Below the pieces are notes generated by a model that saw nothing but the letters and a program-made list of their open reading frames with translations, did no database searches and had not been told where the DNA came from. From assembly GCA_938028745.1 (NCBI GenBank), contig CALIZL010000030.1:1-31255 (forward strand): DNA of 31,255 bases, in the 5' to 3' direction. Made by a program: the position numbers and the translations under genes. The DNA is from an uncultured Prevotella sp. (GTDB lineage: Bacteria > Bacteroidota > Bacteroidia > Bacteroidales > Bacteroidaceae). Positions 1-9,138 of this stretch are shown one piece after another (the first letter of the stretch is position 1; each line of letters opens with the position of its first letter).

Positions 1-2501
1 CTGTCAGACGAGCCAAAGTCGCAAACGGAGTTCTGTTGCTGCACAAAATCGCTCAAATTCTTTACGCTATCTTTGTTCTGTTTGTTGGTAACAGCACAGA
101 CCGTTTTATGCTGATTACTTGATTTAGAGAACAGCAGGATATTGGTGTCAACCGTAGCACTCTCGAAAATCTTTACTCCTGCAAAGTCTATCAGAAGCAT
201 TGGGTTGGTCTTATTGGCAAAAAATCCTCTTGTTTTCTCACCATATCCTGCACGCATCCATTTGTTAGATGTGATATAGCACAAATGGCCATTCTTCTTT
301 AGCAACTGCCACCCACACTCATAGAATAGGCAATAGATGTCGCCTGTACGGGCAAAGGTAGAATAGCCACATCCCTCATACAGCTGAGCCAATTCACCGC
401 CATTATTTTGAAGTTGAATATAAGGTGGGTTGCCAATTACTATGTCAAATCCATCTGTTAAACCGAACATCCACTCAGGGTCAAAGAAAGGACTGACAGC
501 ATTTTGGTCATAGGGACTCCATGCAGCCAATTGCTTTGCATCTTCTGGGGCAAAGTTATCATCGTCTGAAAGTAGTTTTGCCAGTTTCTCACGCAACACC
601 TGATCTTTCTCTCTTAAACGATGTTTAGCAGATGCCGATTTTGCGGAGAAATGCTTATGGCGTATCTCTGCCAACTCATTTTTAGTATGTTCAATCTCTG
701 GGTTCTCAAAGAGATTTCCTTGTGCAGGTTTCTTTTTCTTTGCAACAAGAGAATTTGCCGATACAAATTTTGTTTCAAGGTTAGGAAGTGTCGGTATGCC
801 GAAATTGAGTTTTGAAGCATCCTTTTCACAATCACATATCAATGAAATAAAGAAGCGGAGTTTTGTTATCTGTGCTGCAATACTCTGTATGTCGCTACCA
901 TAAAGACAATTTTCAATAACTGAGAGTTTCAGGTTATAGATATATTCGTCGGGTGAGATGCGTTCCAGTATTTCAACCATTCTGTTTAGCAGTCCCATTG
1001 GGAATGCACCAGAGCCACAAGCGGGGTCAAGAATCTTTACAGTCTTTATTTTCTCTGCGAGTTTCTTATATTCTTCGATTTTCGACTTTTCAAAAGAGAA
1101 ATCATTACGGAACAATGAGCGGGTAAAATCGTTGTCGCCCAAATAGGCAATCAGACTTTCATCAACCATATAGTTGACTATTTCACGTGGAGTGTAGAAA
1201 GAGCCACTTTGATTACGTGCGGTTTCTTTGGTTTCTGGATTATAAGCCCCAAGAAGATTCTCAAAGACCTTGCCCAACAATTCTGGATCAAGTGCCACCT
1301 GTTGCTCTTCTGGAGAGTTCTCTTCTATGGTGAAGTTGTAGCGGTTGAGAATTGAAATCAATCCTTTCTCTGGCTCAAAGAATAGATTATTGGGCACAAC
1401 GGCACGATGCTTGTAGCGCCCATCGGCAAAACGCAGGTCATTGCGACTGAAACCGTCAAAATTGTAACATTGTTCAACACCATCAATATGTCGAGTTTTG
1501 TCCAGACATTCAAATAAGCCACCATTCAAGAATGGAATTTCAGCAAACATTTTGATGACTTCCAGCTCGCTAATAGAAAACATTTCCGCATAGCGGTATA
1601 ATGTCTTTATATCGCGTTTGCTTGATGTTGCAAATTTCCTGGTATTTCCGTCCTCATCTATTATAGCACGATTTAGCGTCCCAAAGAAAAGATTCTGCAA
1701 GATAGCATTATAGTAATTGCCAATTGATGTACTATATGGGTCGAAATCCTTTAATACTGTACTCAGAAAATCTATATCAAATATGCGATCAGGAACAAGG
1801 TTCTTTTGTTTGATAAACCAAACGAACATAATGCGAGTAATCATGCGGATGATCTTTGTCTCAATGTCATCCCGGTCATCGTCTTCTGTTGTAGTGTTGT
1901 TTGGGAAAGTGATATTTGAAGTTGGTTCTACAGCCCACTGATACCACTCAAACAAATCTTTATAGAACTGTTTTGTGAGCGTCTCGACAGAAAAAGCTGC
2001 TGTAATGTCGCTCAAAGCCAGCTTGCTGTCATGGAGGATTTTGAACTGTTCAATGGCTGTACGACAACCACGCCCTTCACCAAGCAGATAAGTATAACGC
2101 TTGGTGTTGGTCGATATTTTCTCATATTCGCCCTGCTTGTTAAAGCCCCAGGTCTCACTAACATAGGAGAAACGCAACGCACTTTCATCCTTGCGAAAGC
2201 AAAACATAAATGCCCCTGCATAGCCCATATTATGCCAGTCTGTAGTAAGCATGTCACGTATACCACGACGGTTGCGCTCTATGTTCACATTATCGGCTAA
2301 TTCCACTTCGTAAACAGCGATAGACTCACCGTCTGACAAAGAAATTTTGCCAAGATTAAGCGCTTGTTTTGCCAAACGACTACTAACATGAACTTCTGAA
2401 GGACGATTCCAGAAATTCACCTTGTTGTGGAAAATATCGTGAAGGAGTTGTTGCCATGCCGCACGATTATATCTTGATTCTATGACTTCCTTATAATTCA
2501 T
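1..2501 (-). CDS. Eco57I-type N6-adenine DNA methyltransferase, C-terminus beyond the window
   Basis: This frame is open from an ATG at 2501 to the left edge, giving 833 codons, so the protein is cut at its C-terminus. It should transfer a methyl group from S-adenosylmethionine to adenine in a specific DNA site. Visible motifs are FYTPREIVNYMV at about residues 440-455, which is typical of type I and Eco57I-like enzymes; the SAM-binding motif DPACGSGAF at 492-500; and the catalytic motif NPPY at 691-694. The first 430 residues look like the N-terminal domain of type IIG, type ISP and PglX-like proteins. The target recognition region would lie in the missing part. The start is 15 bp after the stop of the PLD-helicase gene, so the two are probably co-transcribed. 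Assignment as a methyltransferase is secure; its exact class (two-gene R-M, BREX or DISARM-like) is not. Confidence 0.9.
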   Translation of the reverse strand, partial: MNYKEVIESRYNRAAWQQLLHDIFHNKVNFWNRPSEVHVSSRLAKQALNLGKISLSDGESIAVYEVELADNVNIERNRRGIRDMLTTDWHNMGYAGAFMFCFRKDESALRFSYVSETWGFNKQGEYEKISTNTKRYTYLLGEGRGCRTAIEQFKILHDSKLALSDITAAFSVETLTKQFYKDLFEWYQWAVEPTSNITFPNNTTTEDDDRDDIETKIIRMITRIMFVWFIKQKNLVPDRIFDIDFLSTVLKDFDPYSTSIGNYYNAILQNLFFGTLNRAIIDEDGNTRKFATSSKRDIKTLYRYAEMFSISELEVIKMFAEIPFLNGGLFECLDKTRHIDGVEQCYNFDGFSRNDLRFADGRYKHRAVVPNNLFFEPEKGLISILNRYNFTIEENSPEEQQVALDPELLGKVFENLLGAYNPETKETARNQSGSFYTPREIVNYMVDESLIAYLGDNDFTRSLFRNDFSFEKSKIEEYKKLAEKIKTVKILDPACGSGAFPMGLLNRMVEILERISPDEYIYNLKLSVIENCLYGSDIQSIAAQITKLRFFISLICDCEKDASKLNFGIPTLPNLETKFVSANSLVAKKKKPAQGNLFENPEIEHTKNELAEIRHKHFSAKSASAKHRLREKDQVLREKLAKLLSDDDNFAPEDAKQLAAWSPYDQNAVSPFFDPEWMFGLTDGFDIVIGNPPYIQLQNNGGELAQLYEGCGYSTFARTGDIYCLFYECGWQLLKKNGHLCYITSNKWMRAGYGEKTRGFFANKTNPMLLIDFAGVKIFESATVDTNILLFSKSSNQHKTVCAVTNKQNKDSVKNLSDFVQQQNSVCDFGSSD

Positions 2502-2516
2502 AATTCAATTTTCTAT

Positions 2517-5500
2517 TTATTGGAAACTCTCTGAAAGAATTATTTCGGCATCGGTTTCTTTCTCGTTGAGTAAGGCTTCTTCTGCCATATAATAGGGTGC
2601 ATACTTTTTTGCCATCTCAATAATCTCTGCCAAAGCCTCGTCATGTGTCATTCGGCTTTTGCCACTTCCACGACGCAAGTCTTTCTGCATCCGTTGCAAA
2701 CGCTTTGCAATATAGGTGATAACACCACGTTCTGCCAACGTTTTTAGTTGGGCTACCTTCAGATATAGATCGTTGTCATCAATCTCACGCATAAAGTTTG
2801 TGAGCAAACTTATTGCTGTACTCACCTGTGCGCCCATATTGCCTTGTGCTTCTCTTGCCGTCTCTTCCTGCTGTATTTCTGTGTCGCGGATAGCACAGAA
2901 TTTCACCAATGCCTTTTCTACATGCTGATGATGTTCTTTAATTCGCTCCACTGGTTGTTCATCAGGTAAAGCCTTGAAATACCTTAAAGCATCAAGCACA
3001 GAAATTTCTTCGGCATTCTCAGACACGATGAAGAACACCTTCCTGAAATTAGTTTTGAGGAAAACAAGTGTGTCGCATGAAAGTGTTACACCATCAACCA
3101 TACGAGGCTTGCGTCCTGTACGGCTACGCAGAGATAACTTTGCTATACGATTATACTCCCTACGGTTTGTCTGATAGAGTGATCGTAATTCCTCATAATA
3201 GGGAATCTCTTGATTGAAATCTTTCTTCTGTTCTTTCAATGCTTCATCAAAGAGTTTGCTCAAACTACGGTCAAGAATTTCATTTTGAGAATAAATCTGA
3301 TTGTCTTCGCCAAATGTAGAGTGGAACGTCTGAATCTTACTCACAGCAATCTGATTGAGGTTGATTTCCCTATTACCTTCACGAGATGGATAGAACACAT
3401 AGTTGTATATGTGTTTTGAAACAGAGCCGATACGGTTCACACGCCCGATACGCTGCATTAGTCGAGTAGAGTTCCAAGGTGTATCATAATTTACAATAAC
3501 ATTGGAACGATGAAGGTTGACACCTTCAGCTAAGACATCCGTTGTCAGGATGATATTATAATCATTGAGCTTTGTCTTATAATTAGCATCAAAGTTCTCT
3601 CTGATTGTCTTGAACTGCTGCCCCCGGTTGTCAGACGATATAACTAGAACGTCAGGGCGATTGATTCGGCGTTGCAGATAGTTCACGGTATCAACAGATT
3701 CAGAGAATACAACGAGTTTCTGCTCAGGATTGTTTTCTATTTTGAAAAGTTCATGTTTTAGCAGTTCCTTGAACTTAGCAAATTTAGAATCATCGTCATC
3801 GGAAATATCTTGCCATTCGTTGCACATCTGTTCAAGAATAATTTGGTCTGTTTGTAGCATTTCTATGAAATCAGGACGAAAATCATCAGCCTTGAACACA
3901 GCGTTCTTTGGATTGTTCTTAGCCTTTTCATTCAATCGTTCTTCAATTTCCTCTTCTGTCATTGTTGCCAACATCGTATTGATATCAAGGTCTGGCGCAA
4001 TGAATACCTTGTTGTTGGCAAACATATCAAGCATATTTTGGTTAGCCTGACGGAAATTGTTAATAGAAACTTGAAATGCGTAAAAACTGCTTTCTAGACG
4101 CTTAACCAACCCATTCTTTCGGATTCCCGCCAAGCTCCGACTGATTAGTTCAGCATTATCATATAAGCCATTCGATGCTTCTTGCTTCAAATAAGCAATA
4201 GCTTGATAACGTGCATAGGTTAGTTCCTTGTCAAGAGTCTGCATAGCTCGTTCAAAGAGGTTGGCAAGATGCTCATTAAGCTCGTATCTACTCTCTATTG
4301 GTCGTTCAACCTTTGGAAATCCATTCACATCTTTGTTGTAGCGTGCTACATTTTCAATATCTGTACGGGTACGGCGAACCGTTAGAGGCTTGATTACTCG
4401 GTCTCGAACCTTTTCTGCTAATTTCTTAAAGTCCCTAATATCTGCTTCTGGGTTGTTACGAAGTTTCCTGAACTCAACAATTAAAGGAGCAAAGAATGCA
4501 GTCAGATTGCCTACACCATCAATAGTACAATGACGTGGGTCTTGGAACAGCAGAATTTCATTATAGAGGTCAGCAGGCGTGTTGTTCATCGGTGTTGCTG
4601 AAATGAGCATCACTTTTTTCTTATAGCCTGAAATGTTGCCTGTTTCTATACGGGGCATCTTGCAAATCTCTTGTAGCTGTTCAAAGGCAGAGGTTGTATG
4701 GCTACGGAACTTATGTGCTTCGTCCACTAATACAAGGTCGTATTCGTCAGCATTCCAATAGTTATAATTGTCTTCGTCAAGAACCTTGGAGAGACTACCA
4801 TTGCTGATAAATTTAGCATACTTGTCAATTCCAAAGTCTTTGAAGGTCGTTTTCCAATTCAGCTCTACGGCAGGAGGATAGACCACAAGTATCTTGGTGT
4901 GGTCACGTCCATTCTCGATTAGGAATTTCTTTGCTATCATAGTAGCAATAACCGTTTTTCCAAGACCAACTACATCGGCAAGGAAAAAACCATCGTAGCG
5001 AACAAGTTTCTGATAGCCTTCTATAACCGCATCCACCTGATAGTCATATTTGGTGTATCCTTCTGGCATATCAAGAGGATCATCATTGTCTGTCTCCAAT
5101 ATGCGACCGGAGAAATACTCCATAAGCATTTTGATGTAAAGGTCGTATGGCGAAACTTCACCTTTCAGATATGTACGGTCAATGGACGTCTTCAAATCAT
5201 CGGCTGTTATCTCACAACCTTTAGCTTCCTCCCACAACTTTTCAAATTCATCCTTAGCAAATTGAACGTCCTCGTGTTGGGTCATCTTTACATTGAACTC
5301 ATACTGTCGCTCCTCGGTAATACCAAGACCATTGCCAGACAGATTACTGGAGCCAGTAATTGCCATGCCTTGTGTGTACTGGTTAAAATCATCGGGATAG
5401 AGTACATATATTTTTGCATGTATCTTCTTCGATGGGTGGGCACGTAACTCCAACTTGCCATCAAGAAGGTCTTGAACCATTTGGAACATACCATCCTCTA

Positions 5501-5834
5501 TTTCCTTCTGATAGTTGGAGCTTTCTATGTCCTTACGAATCTGACGCAGGTAATCTTGTTTTACATCATCCTCTGCTCCAAAGAAAAGTTTGCCTTGGCG
5601 AGCGGCTTCTGCAATATACTTATCCACATCTATTCCAATCAACACTCTTACATTATTAATGCTGTTAAGGAACGGACGAAGGGAGAAATAACCTGATGCA
5701 CGCAGGAAACCTACTACGGCATCAAGATTCCTAATCTGCGGGTTATGAAACAGCACCCCCTCAAACTCTTTCATTAAAGTATTCCCACCCCTATTGGTAA
5801 AGATGTGGGAATTCGACTGTTGAAGTGAACTCAT
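2517..5834 (-). CDS. PLD-nuclease/SNF2-type helicase fusion, putative restriction subunit
   Basis: A 1105-aa protein. Residues about 20-200 form a phospholipase D-like nuclease domain with one HKD motif: H139-x-K141 followed by GSSN at 161-164. Residues about 260-860 form an SF2 helicase of the SNF2/RapA kind: Walker A DVVGLGKT at 287-294, DEAH at 371-374, SAT at 412-414, and motif VI QRIGR at 794-798. The C-terminal 200 residues are unassigned and charged. One HKD motif per chain usually means that a dimer builds the active site. Placed between a small regulator and an adenine methyltransferase, it most likely translocates on and cuts unmodified foreign DNA. A second in-frame ATG at residue 21 (MKEFEGV) is a plausible alternative start; neither has a clear ribosome binding site, which is normal for this phylum. 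Domain calls are firm; the restriction role is inferred from context. Confidence 0.88.
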   Translation of the reverse strand: MSSLQQSNSHIFTNRGGNTLMKEFEGVLFHNPQIRNLDAVVGFLRASGYFSLRPFLNSINNVRVLIGIDVDKYIAEAARQGKLFFGAEDDVKQDYLRQIRKDIESSNYQKEIEDGMFQMVQDLLDGKLELRAHPSKKIHAKIYVLYPDDFNQYTQGMAITGSSNLSGNGLGITEERQYEFNVKMTQHEDVQFAKDEFEKLWEEAKGCEITADDLKTSIDRTYLKGEVSPYDLYIKMLMEYFSGRILETDNDDPLDMPEGYTKYDYQVDAVIEGYQKLVRYDGFFLADVVGLGKTVIATMIAKKFLIENGRDHTKILVVYPPAVELNWKTTFKDFGIDKYAKFISNGSLSKVLDEDNYNYWNADEYDLVLVDEAHKFRSHTTSAFEQLQEICKMPRIETGNISGYKKKVMLISATPMNNTPADLYNEILLFQDPRHCTIDGVGNLTAFFAPLIVEFRKLRNNPEADIRDFKKLAEKVRDRVIKPLTVRRTRTDIENVARYNKDVNGFPKVERPIESRYELNEHLANLFERAMQTLDKELTYARYQAIAYLKQEASNGLYDNAELISRSLAGIRKNGLVKRLESSFYAFQVSINNFRQANQNMLDMFANNKVFIAPDLDINTMLATMTEEEIEERLNEKAKNNPKNAVFKADDFRPDFIEMLQTDQIILEQMCNEWQDISDDDDSKFAKFKELLKHELFKIENNPEQKLVVFSESVDTVNYLQRRINRPDVLVISSDNRGQQFKTIRENFDANYKTKLNDYNIILTTDVLAEGVNLHRSNVIVNYDTPWNSTRLMQRIGRVNRIGSVSKHIYNYVFYPSREGNREINLNQIAVSKIQTFHSTFGEDNQIYSQNEILDRSLSKLFDEALKEQKKDFNQEIPYYEELRSLYQTNRREYNRIAKLSLRSRTGRKPRMVDGVTLSCDTLVFLKTNFRKVFFIVSENAEEISVLDALRYFKALPDEQPVERIKEHHQHVEKALVKFCAIRDTEIQQEETAREAQGNMGAQVSTAISLLTNFMREIDDNDLYLKVAQLKTLAERGVITYIAKRLQRMQKDLRRGSGKSRMTHDEALAEIIEMAKKYAPYYMAEEALLNEKETDAEIILSESFQ

Positions 5835-5916
5835 ATCGTTTTGTTCGCATATAGATCATCCATACTTACTTCCATAATTATGGAATTGGGTTGAGAATAT
5901 CAATATCCGTTTTTTC

Positions 5917-6135
5917 TTATTTTATTAATTCTTTGGGTGAAACTCTGAGCAAGTCTGCCACTTTGAAGATGGTAGCAAGATTTGGTTGTTTGCGATTACA
6001 AACGTATACGTTTGTGATGCTGAAGCTCATACCAAGTTCTTTTGCGAGCCATGTCTGGGTGATGCCTCGCTTCTTTAAGTGCTCATCGATGAGGTTGAAA
6101 TGTTCTTTCTTCTGTCCCATTAGATGATTGTTCAT
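5917..6135 (-). CDS. XRE/Cro-CI family HTH regulator, likely controller of the R-M-like operon
   Basis: A small DNA-binding protein of 72 aa from the ATG at 6135. It has a classic Cro/CI helix-turn-helix: ITQTWLAKELGMS (helices 2-3) followed by RKQPNLATIFKVADLLRVS. Upstream in-frame GTG at 6150 would add five residues, but it overlaps a promoter-like TAACTTTG on the same strand, so ATG 6135 (or the next ATG at 6120) fits better. It precedes the helicase-nuclease gene by 82 bp on the same strand. That position and size match controller (C) proteins that time expression of restriction genes. Autoregulation is suggested by a small inverted repeat over the promoter at 6152-6164. The HTH call is firm; the controller role is inferred. 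Confidence 0.85.
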   Translation of the reverse strand: MNNHLMGQKKEHFNLIDEHLKKRGITQTWLAKELGMSFSITNVYVCNRKQPNLATIFKVADLLRVSPKELIK

Positions 6136-6149
6136 CTTGATATTGATCA

Positions 6150-6164
6150 CAAAGTTATGAACTT
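6150..6164 (-). promoter_or_regulatory. Putative -7 box with overlapping operator for the XRE operon
   Basis: On the minus strand TAACTTTG (6150-6157) fits the Bacteroidetes -7 consensus TAnnTTTG. An inverted repeat AAGTT-ATG-AACTT (6152-6164) overlaps it. No good -33 TTG was found at the usual spacing, so the promoter call is tentative. Confidence 0.4.
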
Positions 6165-6223
6165 ATAATGAATAAAACGAAGAAAAATGGGACTTTCACG
6201 CTACTGAAAATATTTTTTCAATG

Positions 6224-6430
6224 AAGTCGTCTTGACTTTAAACATTCCTATGAATTGAGAGGAGTTTATTGCCTTTGTGCTGTAAAACCAAGACAAACGC
6301 CCCTCTCATGTACGGAGTACTGAACAAAGATACAATGAAATATGAAATTCTGCTGCATTTGTCTATGGCAAAACGTGGGTATGTCTCAAAAAGTAACCTG
6401 GTGGATGTCATTCAATGCGTTATAACAAAG
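6224..6430 (+). pseudogene. IS5-family transposase 5' remnant (copy 1)
   Basis: It begins with the element terminus AAGTCGTCTTGACTTTAAA and carries the start of a transposase frame: LNKDTMKYEILLHLSMAKRG, then YVSKSNLVDVIQC. Bacteroidetes IS5-type (DUF4096/IS402-like) transposases start in this way, and the expected continuation (ILYKLKTGCQW) is missing. The same terminus and text recur at 7859, 22966 (inverted) and 30139 (inverted, terminus only). This copy shares with the 7859 copy a deletion of about 85 bp that the 22966 copy lacks. The remaining sequence up to 6540 holds nothing recognisable. Confidence 0.65.
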
Positions 6431-6540
6431 AGAAAAAGTGTCAAGTCGACTTCGCCATATTGGTTTATATTTTTGGGGTAACCAGAAAGCCAAAATGGTT
6501 TCAACTAACAACGTTTCTAATTTGCTGTTCGTCGATAAAA

Positions 6541-7755
6541 TCATTCATCAGCTTGGTTATGCTCTGATGTCGCGATAGAGCTACTTTCTCTTTCAAGGGC
6601 CTTTTGTATAATCTTCTCAAAACCATTTAGACCCATATATTTGTTTTGCTTGATGTAGGCGACGAAGTCTTTGTTGTGATAAACAAGGTGGTCAAAAGCG
6701 CCAGTGTTACATGGATTTGCACGACACTTATCATACATCAGTCCGTAATAATATCCCACATAAGCACCAATTTCGTATCTTTCTTCTCGGTTAAACCCTT
6801 CAAAGTTCGGAATACTTTCTATTTCGAGGAGCGACGATAGATAATCGTCTAGCATGCAAAAATATAAATTCCTCTCATTTGCATGAGTGGCCATATATTG
6901 CAGTAACCCTTGATGTATTAATAGTTTCCCCGATTTGCTACGAGATGCAAACACATTTTTATAGCCATTGCCAGATGGAGGAAAGCCATTCTTTATATCT
7001 ATCTGGTCAAGCATCATCTTGTTGATTTCATCTGACTTATCATAACCATAATCGACAAAAAGGCATGTTAGAAAGCTAGGATTATTTGCTTTTAACCAGA
7101 CAAATGCAGCTTTACTATCATAGAATATAAACAGATTTTGGTAAAGTATGCTCTTATCCAACCGATATGAAAGCTTGCCTACCTTGATATTGTTTAAATC
7201 ACAATCCTCAATATTAAAGCCGTCTATTTGAACCGCTTGATCGATGGTTGGATGATAAACGATATAGTTATAATTGGGAACAAATATTTGCAAGTCCCAA
7301 AAGCCATCAGACCCATCCACTTCGGGGTTCATCAGTTTCTTTTGTGCATTTCTATCTTCTATGGCCTCACTTTTACAGACATATCTGTGAATGCCGTATC
7401 TATGCAACAAACAATTTTTCTCGGTTATGTCTACATTAAAATATTTCCTGATGGCTGCAGCTGCCTTTTGGCTTGTTACAGGTTTGTAACCAGCTTTACT
7501 TAAAGCATCGCGCAACAATTCGATGGCCACATCAGTATACTTTTCTTGTTGTTCAATAGGCATGACAGCAATGCCATCCAAACCGACATCACACCAGTTT
7601 GCATAATATTGCCGAATTTCTTTCTCATTCGTATTGATTATTTCACGTCTACATGTGTCAACATCTATTTTGGACATCGGTTTACCCGTATGTCCTTTGC
7701 AACACATACTAACCATGAATACAAGTATTAACCTAAAAAGTATTTTAAACTTCAT
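6541..7755 (-). CDS. Secreted protein of unknown function, paralogue of the 20149-21408 product
   Basis: A 404-aa protein with an N-terminal signal sequence (MKFKILFRLILVFMVSMCC); the cysteines at its end could be a relaxed lipobox. I do not recognise a named family. It is clearly related to the 419-aa product at 20149-21408. Shared blocks are LFVDYGYDKSDEINKMML (LFVTYGYDKNELINRQML in the other), NREERYEIGAYVGYYYGLM (KNERYMIAAYTAYYLIKL), and a C-terminal FxxYIxQxxYxxLxGFxK pattern. It lies between two IS5 remnants that point the same way, so the gene may have been carried or duplicated with them. Periplasmic or outer-membrane location is inferred from the signal. The final residues are polar and low in complexity. 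Its role is unknown. Confidence 0.75.
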   Translation of the reverse strand: MKFKILFRLILVFMVSMCCKGHTGKPMSKIDVDTCRREIINTNEKEIRQYYANWCDVGLDGIAVMPIEQQEKYTDVAIELLRDALSKAGYKPVTSQKAAAAIRKYFNVDITEKNCLLHRYGIHRYVCKSEAIEDRNAQKKLMNPEVDGSDGFWDLQIFVPNYNYIVYHPTIDQAVQIDGFNIEDCDLNNIKVGKLSYRLDKSILYQNLFIFYDSKAAFVWLKANNPSFLTCLFVDYGYDKSDEINKMMLDQIDIKNGFPPSGNGYKNVFASRSKSGKLLIHQGLLQYMATHANERNLYFCMLDDYLSSLLEIESIPNFEGFNREERYEIGAYVGYYYGLMYDKCRANPCNTGAFDHLVYHNKDFVAYIKQNKYMGLNGFEKIIQKALERESSSIATSEHNQADE

Positions 7756-7858
7756 ACAATTATCTTCCTTTAAAAAAAATTATTTTCCATGTTGTTTTCT
7801 TTTCCCTCGCATCAGTATTTCTCCTATTCCATCTTATCTTAGGTTCATAAATAAACCT

Positions 7859-8092
7859 TTAAGTCGTCTTGACTTTTAATATTTCTATGAATTGAGAGGA
7901 GCTTATTGCCTTTGTACTGTAAAAACCAAGATAAACACCCCTCTCATGTACGAAGTACTGAACAAAGATACAATAAAATATGAAATTCTGCCTCATTTGT
8001 CTGTGGAAAACGTGGTTATGTCTCAAAAAGTGACCTGACAGAAGTCGTTCAAAGCAAGCTCTACAAGCCAGAAAACTGGCTTTCGATGGCCG
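7859..8092 (+). pseudogene. IS5-family transposase 5' remnant (copy 2)
   Basis: The terminus AAGTCGTCTTGACTTTTAAT at 7859 is followed by MYEVLNKDTIKYEILPHLS in the plus frame. The frame then shifts after GTGGAAAA and stops. The text runs into the tail of the Rhs remnant on the opposite strand at about 8094. It is the outer end of the left arm of the long inverted repeat. Confidence 0.65.
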
Positions 8093-8093
8093 A

Positions 8094-8240
8094 TTACTTC
8101 TGCGTTTGCATGATGCTGTCTTCGTTGGGCATGAGCAGCATGCTTTGCAACCGCTCGTGCTTGCGGTCGTAAGCAAAGGTGTTTTCTGTGCCGTTGCCTA
8201 TGCGCGTGTATGCGACAGAATTGTTTTGTCTGGTTTTCGG
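8094..8240 (-). pseudogene. Rhs/YD-repeat protein fragment
   Basis: The minus-strand frame reads NSVAYTRIGNGTENTFAYD then RKHERLQSMLLMPNEDS and ends in TAA at 8094. GNGTxNTFAYDxxxERLxxM is the YD-repeat pattern of Rhs and polymorphic-toxin proteins. It has no start codon or upstream domain, so it is a scrap of a larger rhs gene. The right-arm copy ends at the same residue. Confidence 0.5.
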
Positions 8241-8411
8241 CAAGAATTTTAACATTATAAGTGCCCTTTTTATCCACCAACCGCTCACCATGCCGCAAAA
8301 AATCGATTCTCGCGCAGGTTTGTTTTGATGCAAATTGGGGCTAGTTTGTGAATACGGCAAAATGAATTTTTATTTGAAAAGGCTGTCATTTGCACCAGTT
8401 ACAGGGCTGTT

Positions 8412-8543
8412 TGCTGCTAAATATAGTGCAATATGCCGCTAAATGCAGTGCAACATGCCGCTAAACGCAGTGCGTTTTGGTGCTAAACGCAAGGCGTTTT
8501 GGTGCTAAATGCAAGGCGAAATGGTGCTAAATGCGCGGCGAAA
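8412..8543. repeat. Six 22-bp tandem repeats in the left arm
   Basis: Six uninterrupted 22-bp units begin at 8412, 8434, 8456, 8478, 8500 and 8522. The core is TGCTAAAYGCRRKGC, with unit starts alternating between TGCCG and TGGTG. There is no coding frame and no spacer, so this is not CRISPR. The same array sits inverted in the right arm. Confidence 0.85.
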
Positions 8544-9138
8544 AGCATAAATATCCACGCTAATGGTATAAACAAAACCCTTTCGAGCTATGAAACACAT
8601 GGCCAAAAAGGGCAAAATTGCCATTAAAAAGTGGGGGTTTGGGGGCTAAAAGTGGGTTATTGGGGCTTGAAAAATTATGAGTTGGCCTCAATCTAGAAAG
8701 GCTAAATGGTGCAAAATGCAGCTTTTGTTCTGAAAAATAGATAAAACATGAGGCGTGAAAGGTTAGAAAAAGTAGCTTTTTGGCAACTTTTTAACCAACA
8801 TTTTCGCTAGAACGGAGTAGAAATTGGAATGATGTTGTAAAATAAAAAAACAACAATTTAAGTCTTTGAGTTGAGAGGTTTTTATGAGTTTGTAAGTTGG
8901 TGAGTTGGTGAGGTTATGAGTTGATGAGGTTGTAAGTTACAGCACCTGTTTATTGGCCTTGCAAATAGAGAAATGAGTTTGTTTAGGGGTTTAGCAGATA
9001 ACAATAATTGAATTTATGAAAACAAAATGAGGAAATATCAAAACAAATAACTACTTTTGCAGCAATGCACTTTGGTTTTACAAGACAAATATACTGGATT
9101 ACGTTCGTGTCGATGGTGATATACTAACCAAGAAGTTT

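Larger units (their letters stand above)
7859..8938. repeat. Left arm of a long inverted repeat (partner at 21694-22966)
   Basis: Read left to right this contains an IS5 remnant, an Rhs scrap in the opposite orientation, six 22-bp tandem repeats, an AT-rich unique stretch, and a GAGTTNNTAAG-type minisatellite. The same parts in the same order occur on the opposite strand at 22966-21694. Similarity is high but not perfect; the right arm has about 85 bp more inside the transposase part and a longer minisatellite. The two arms flank about 12.8 kb that contains the 1772-aa helicase and the pdx operon. Beyond the 22-bp repeats, 8544-8938 has no gene. Confidence 0.85.

Noticed and set aside
1..6150. 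A complete BREX or DISARM system
   Set aside because: No PglZ, BrxC, BrxL, DrmA or DrmB gene is visible in the window; only a methylase and a PLD-helicase are seen.
8412..8543. CRISPR-like array
   Set aside because: Units of 22 bp follow each other without spacers and differ by gradual variants; no cas gene is present.
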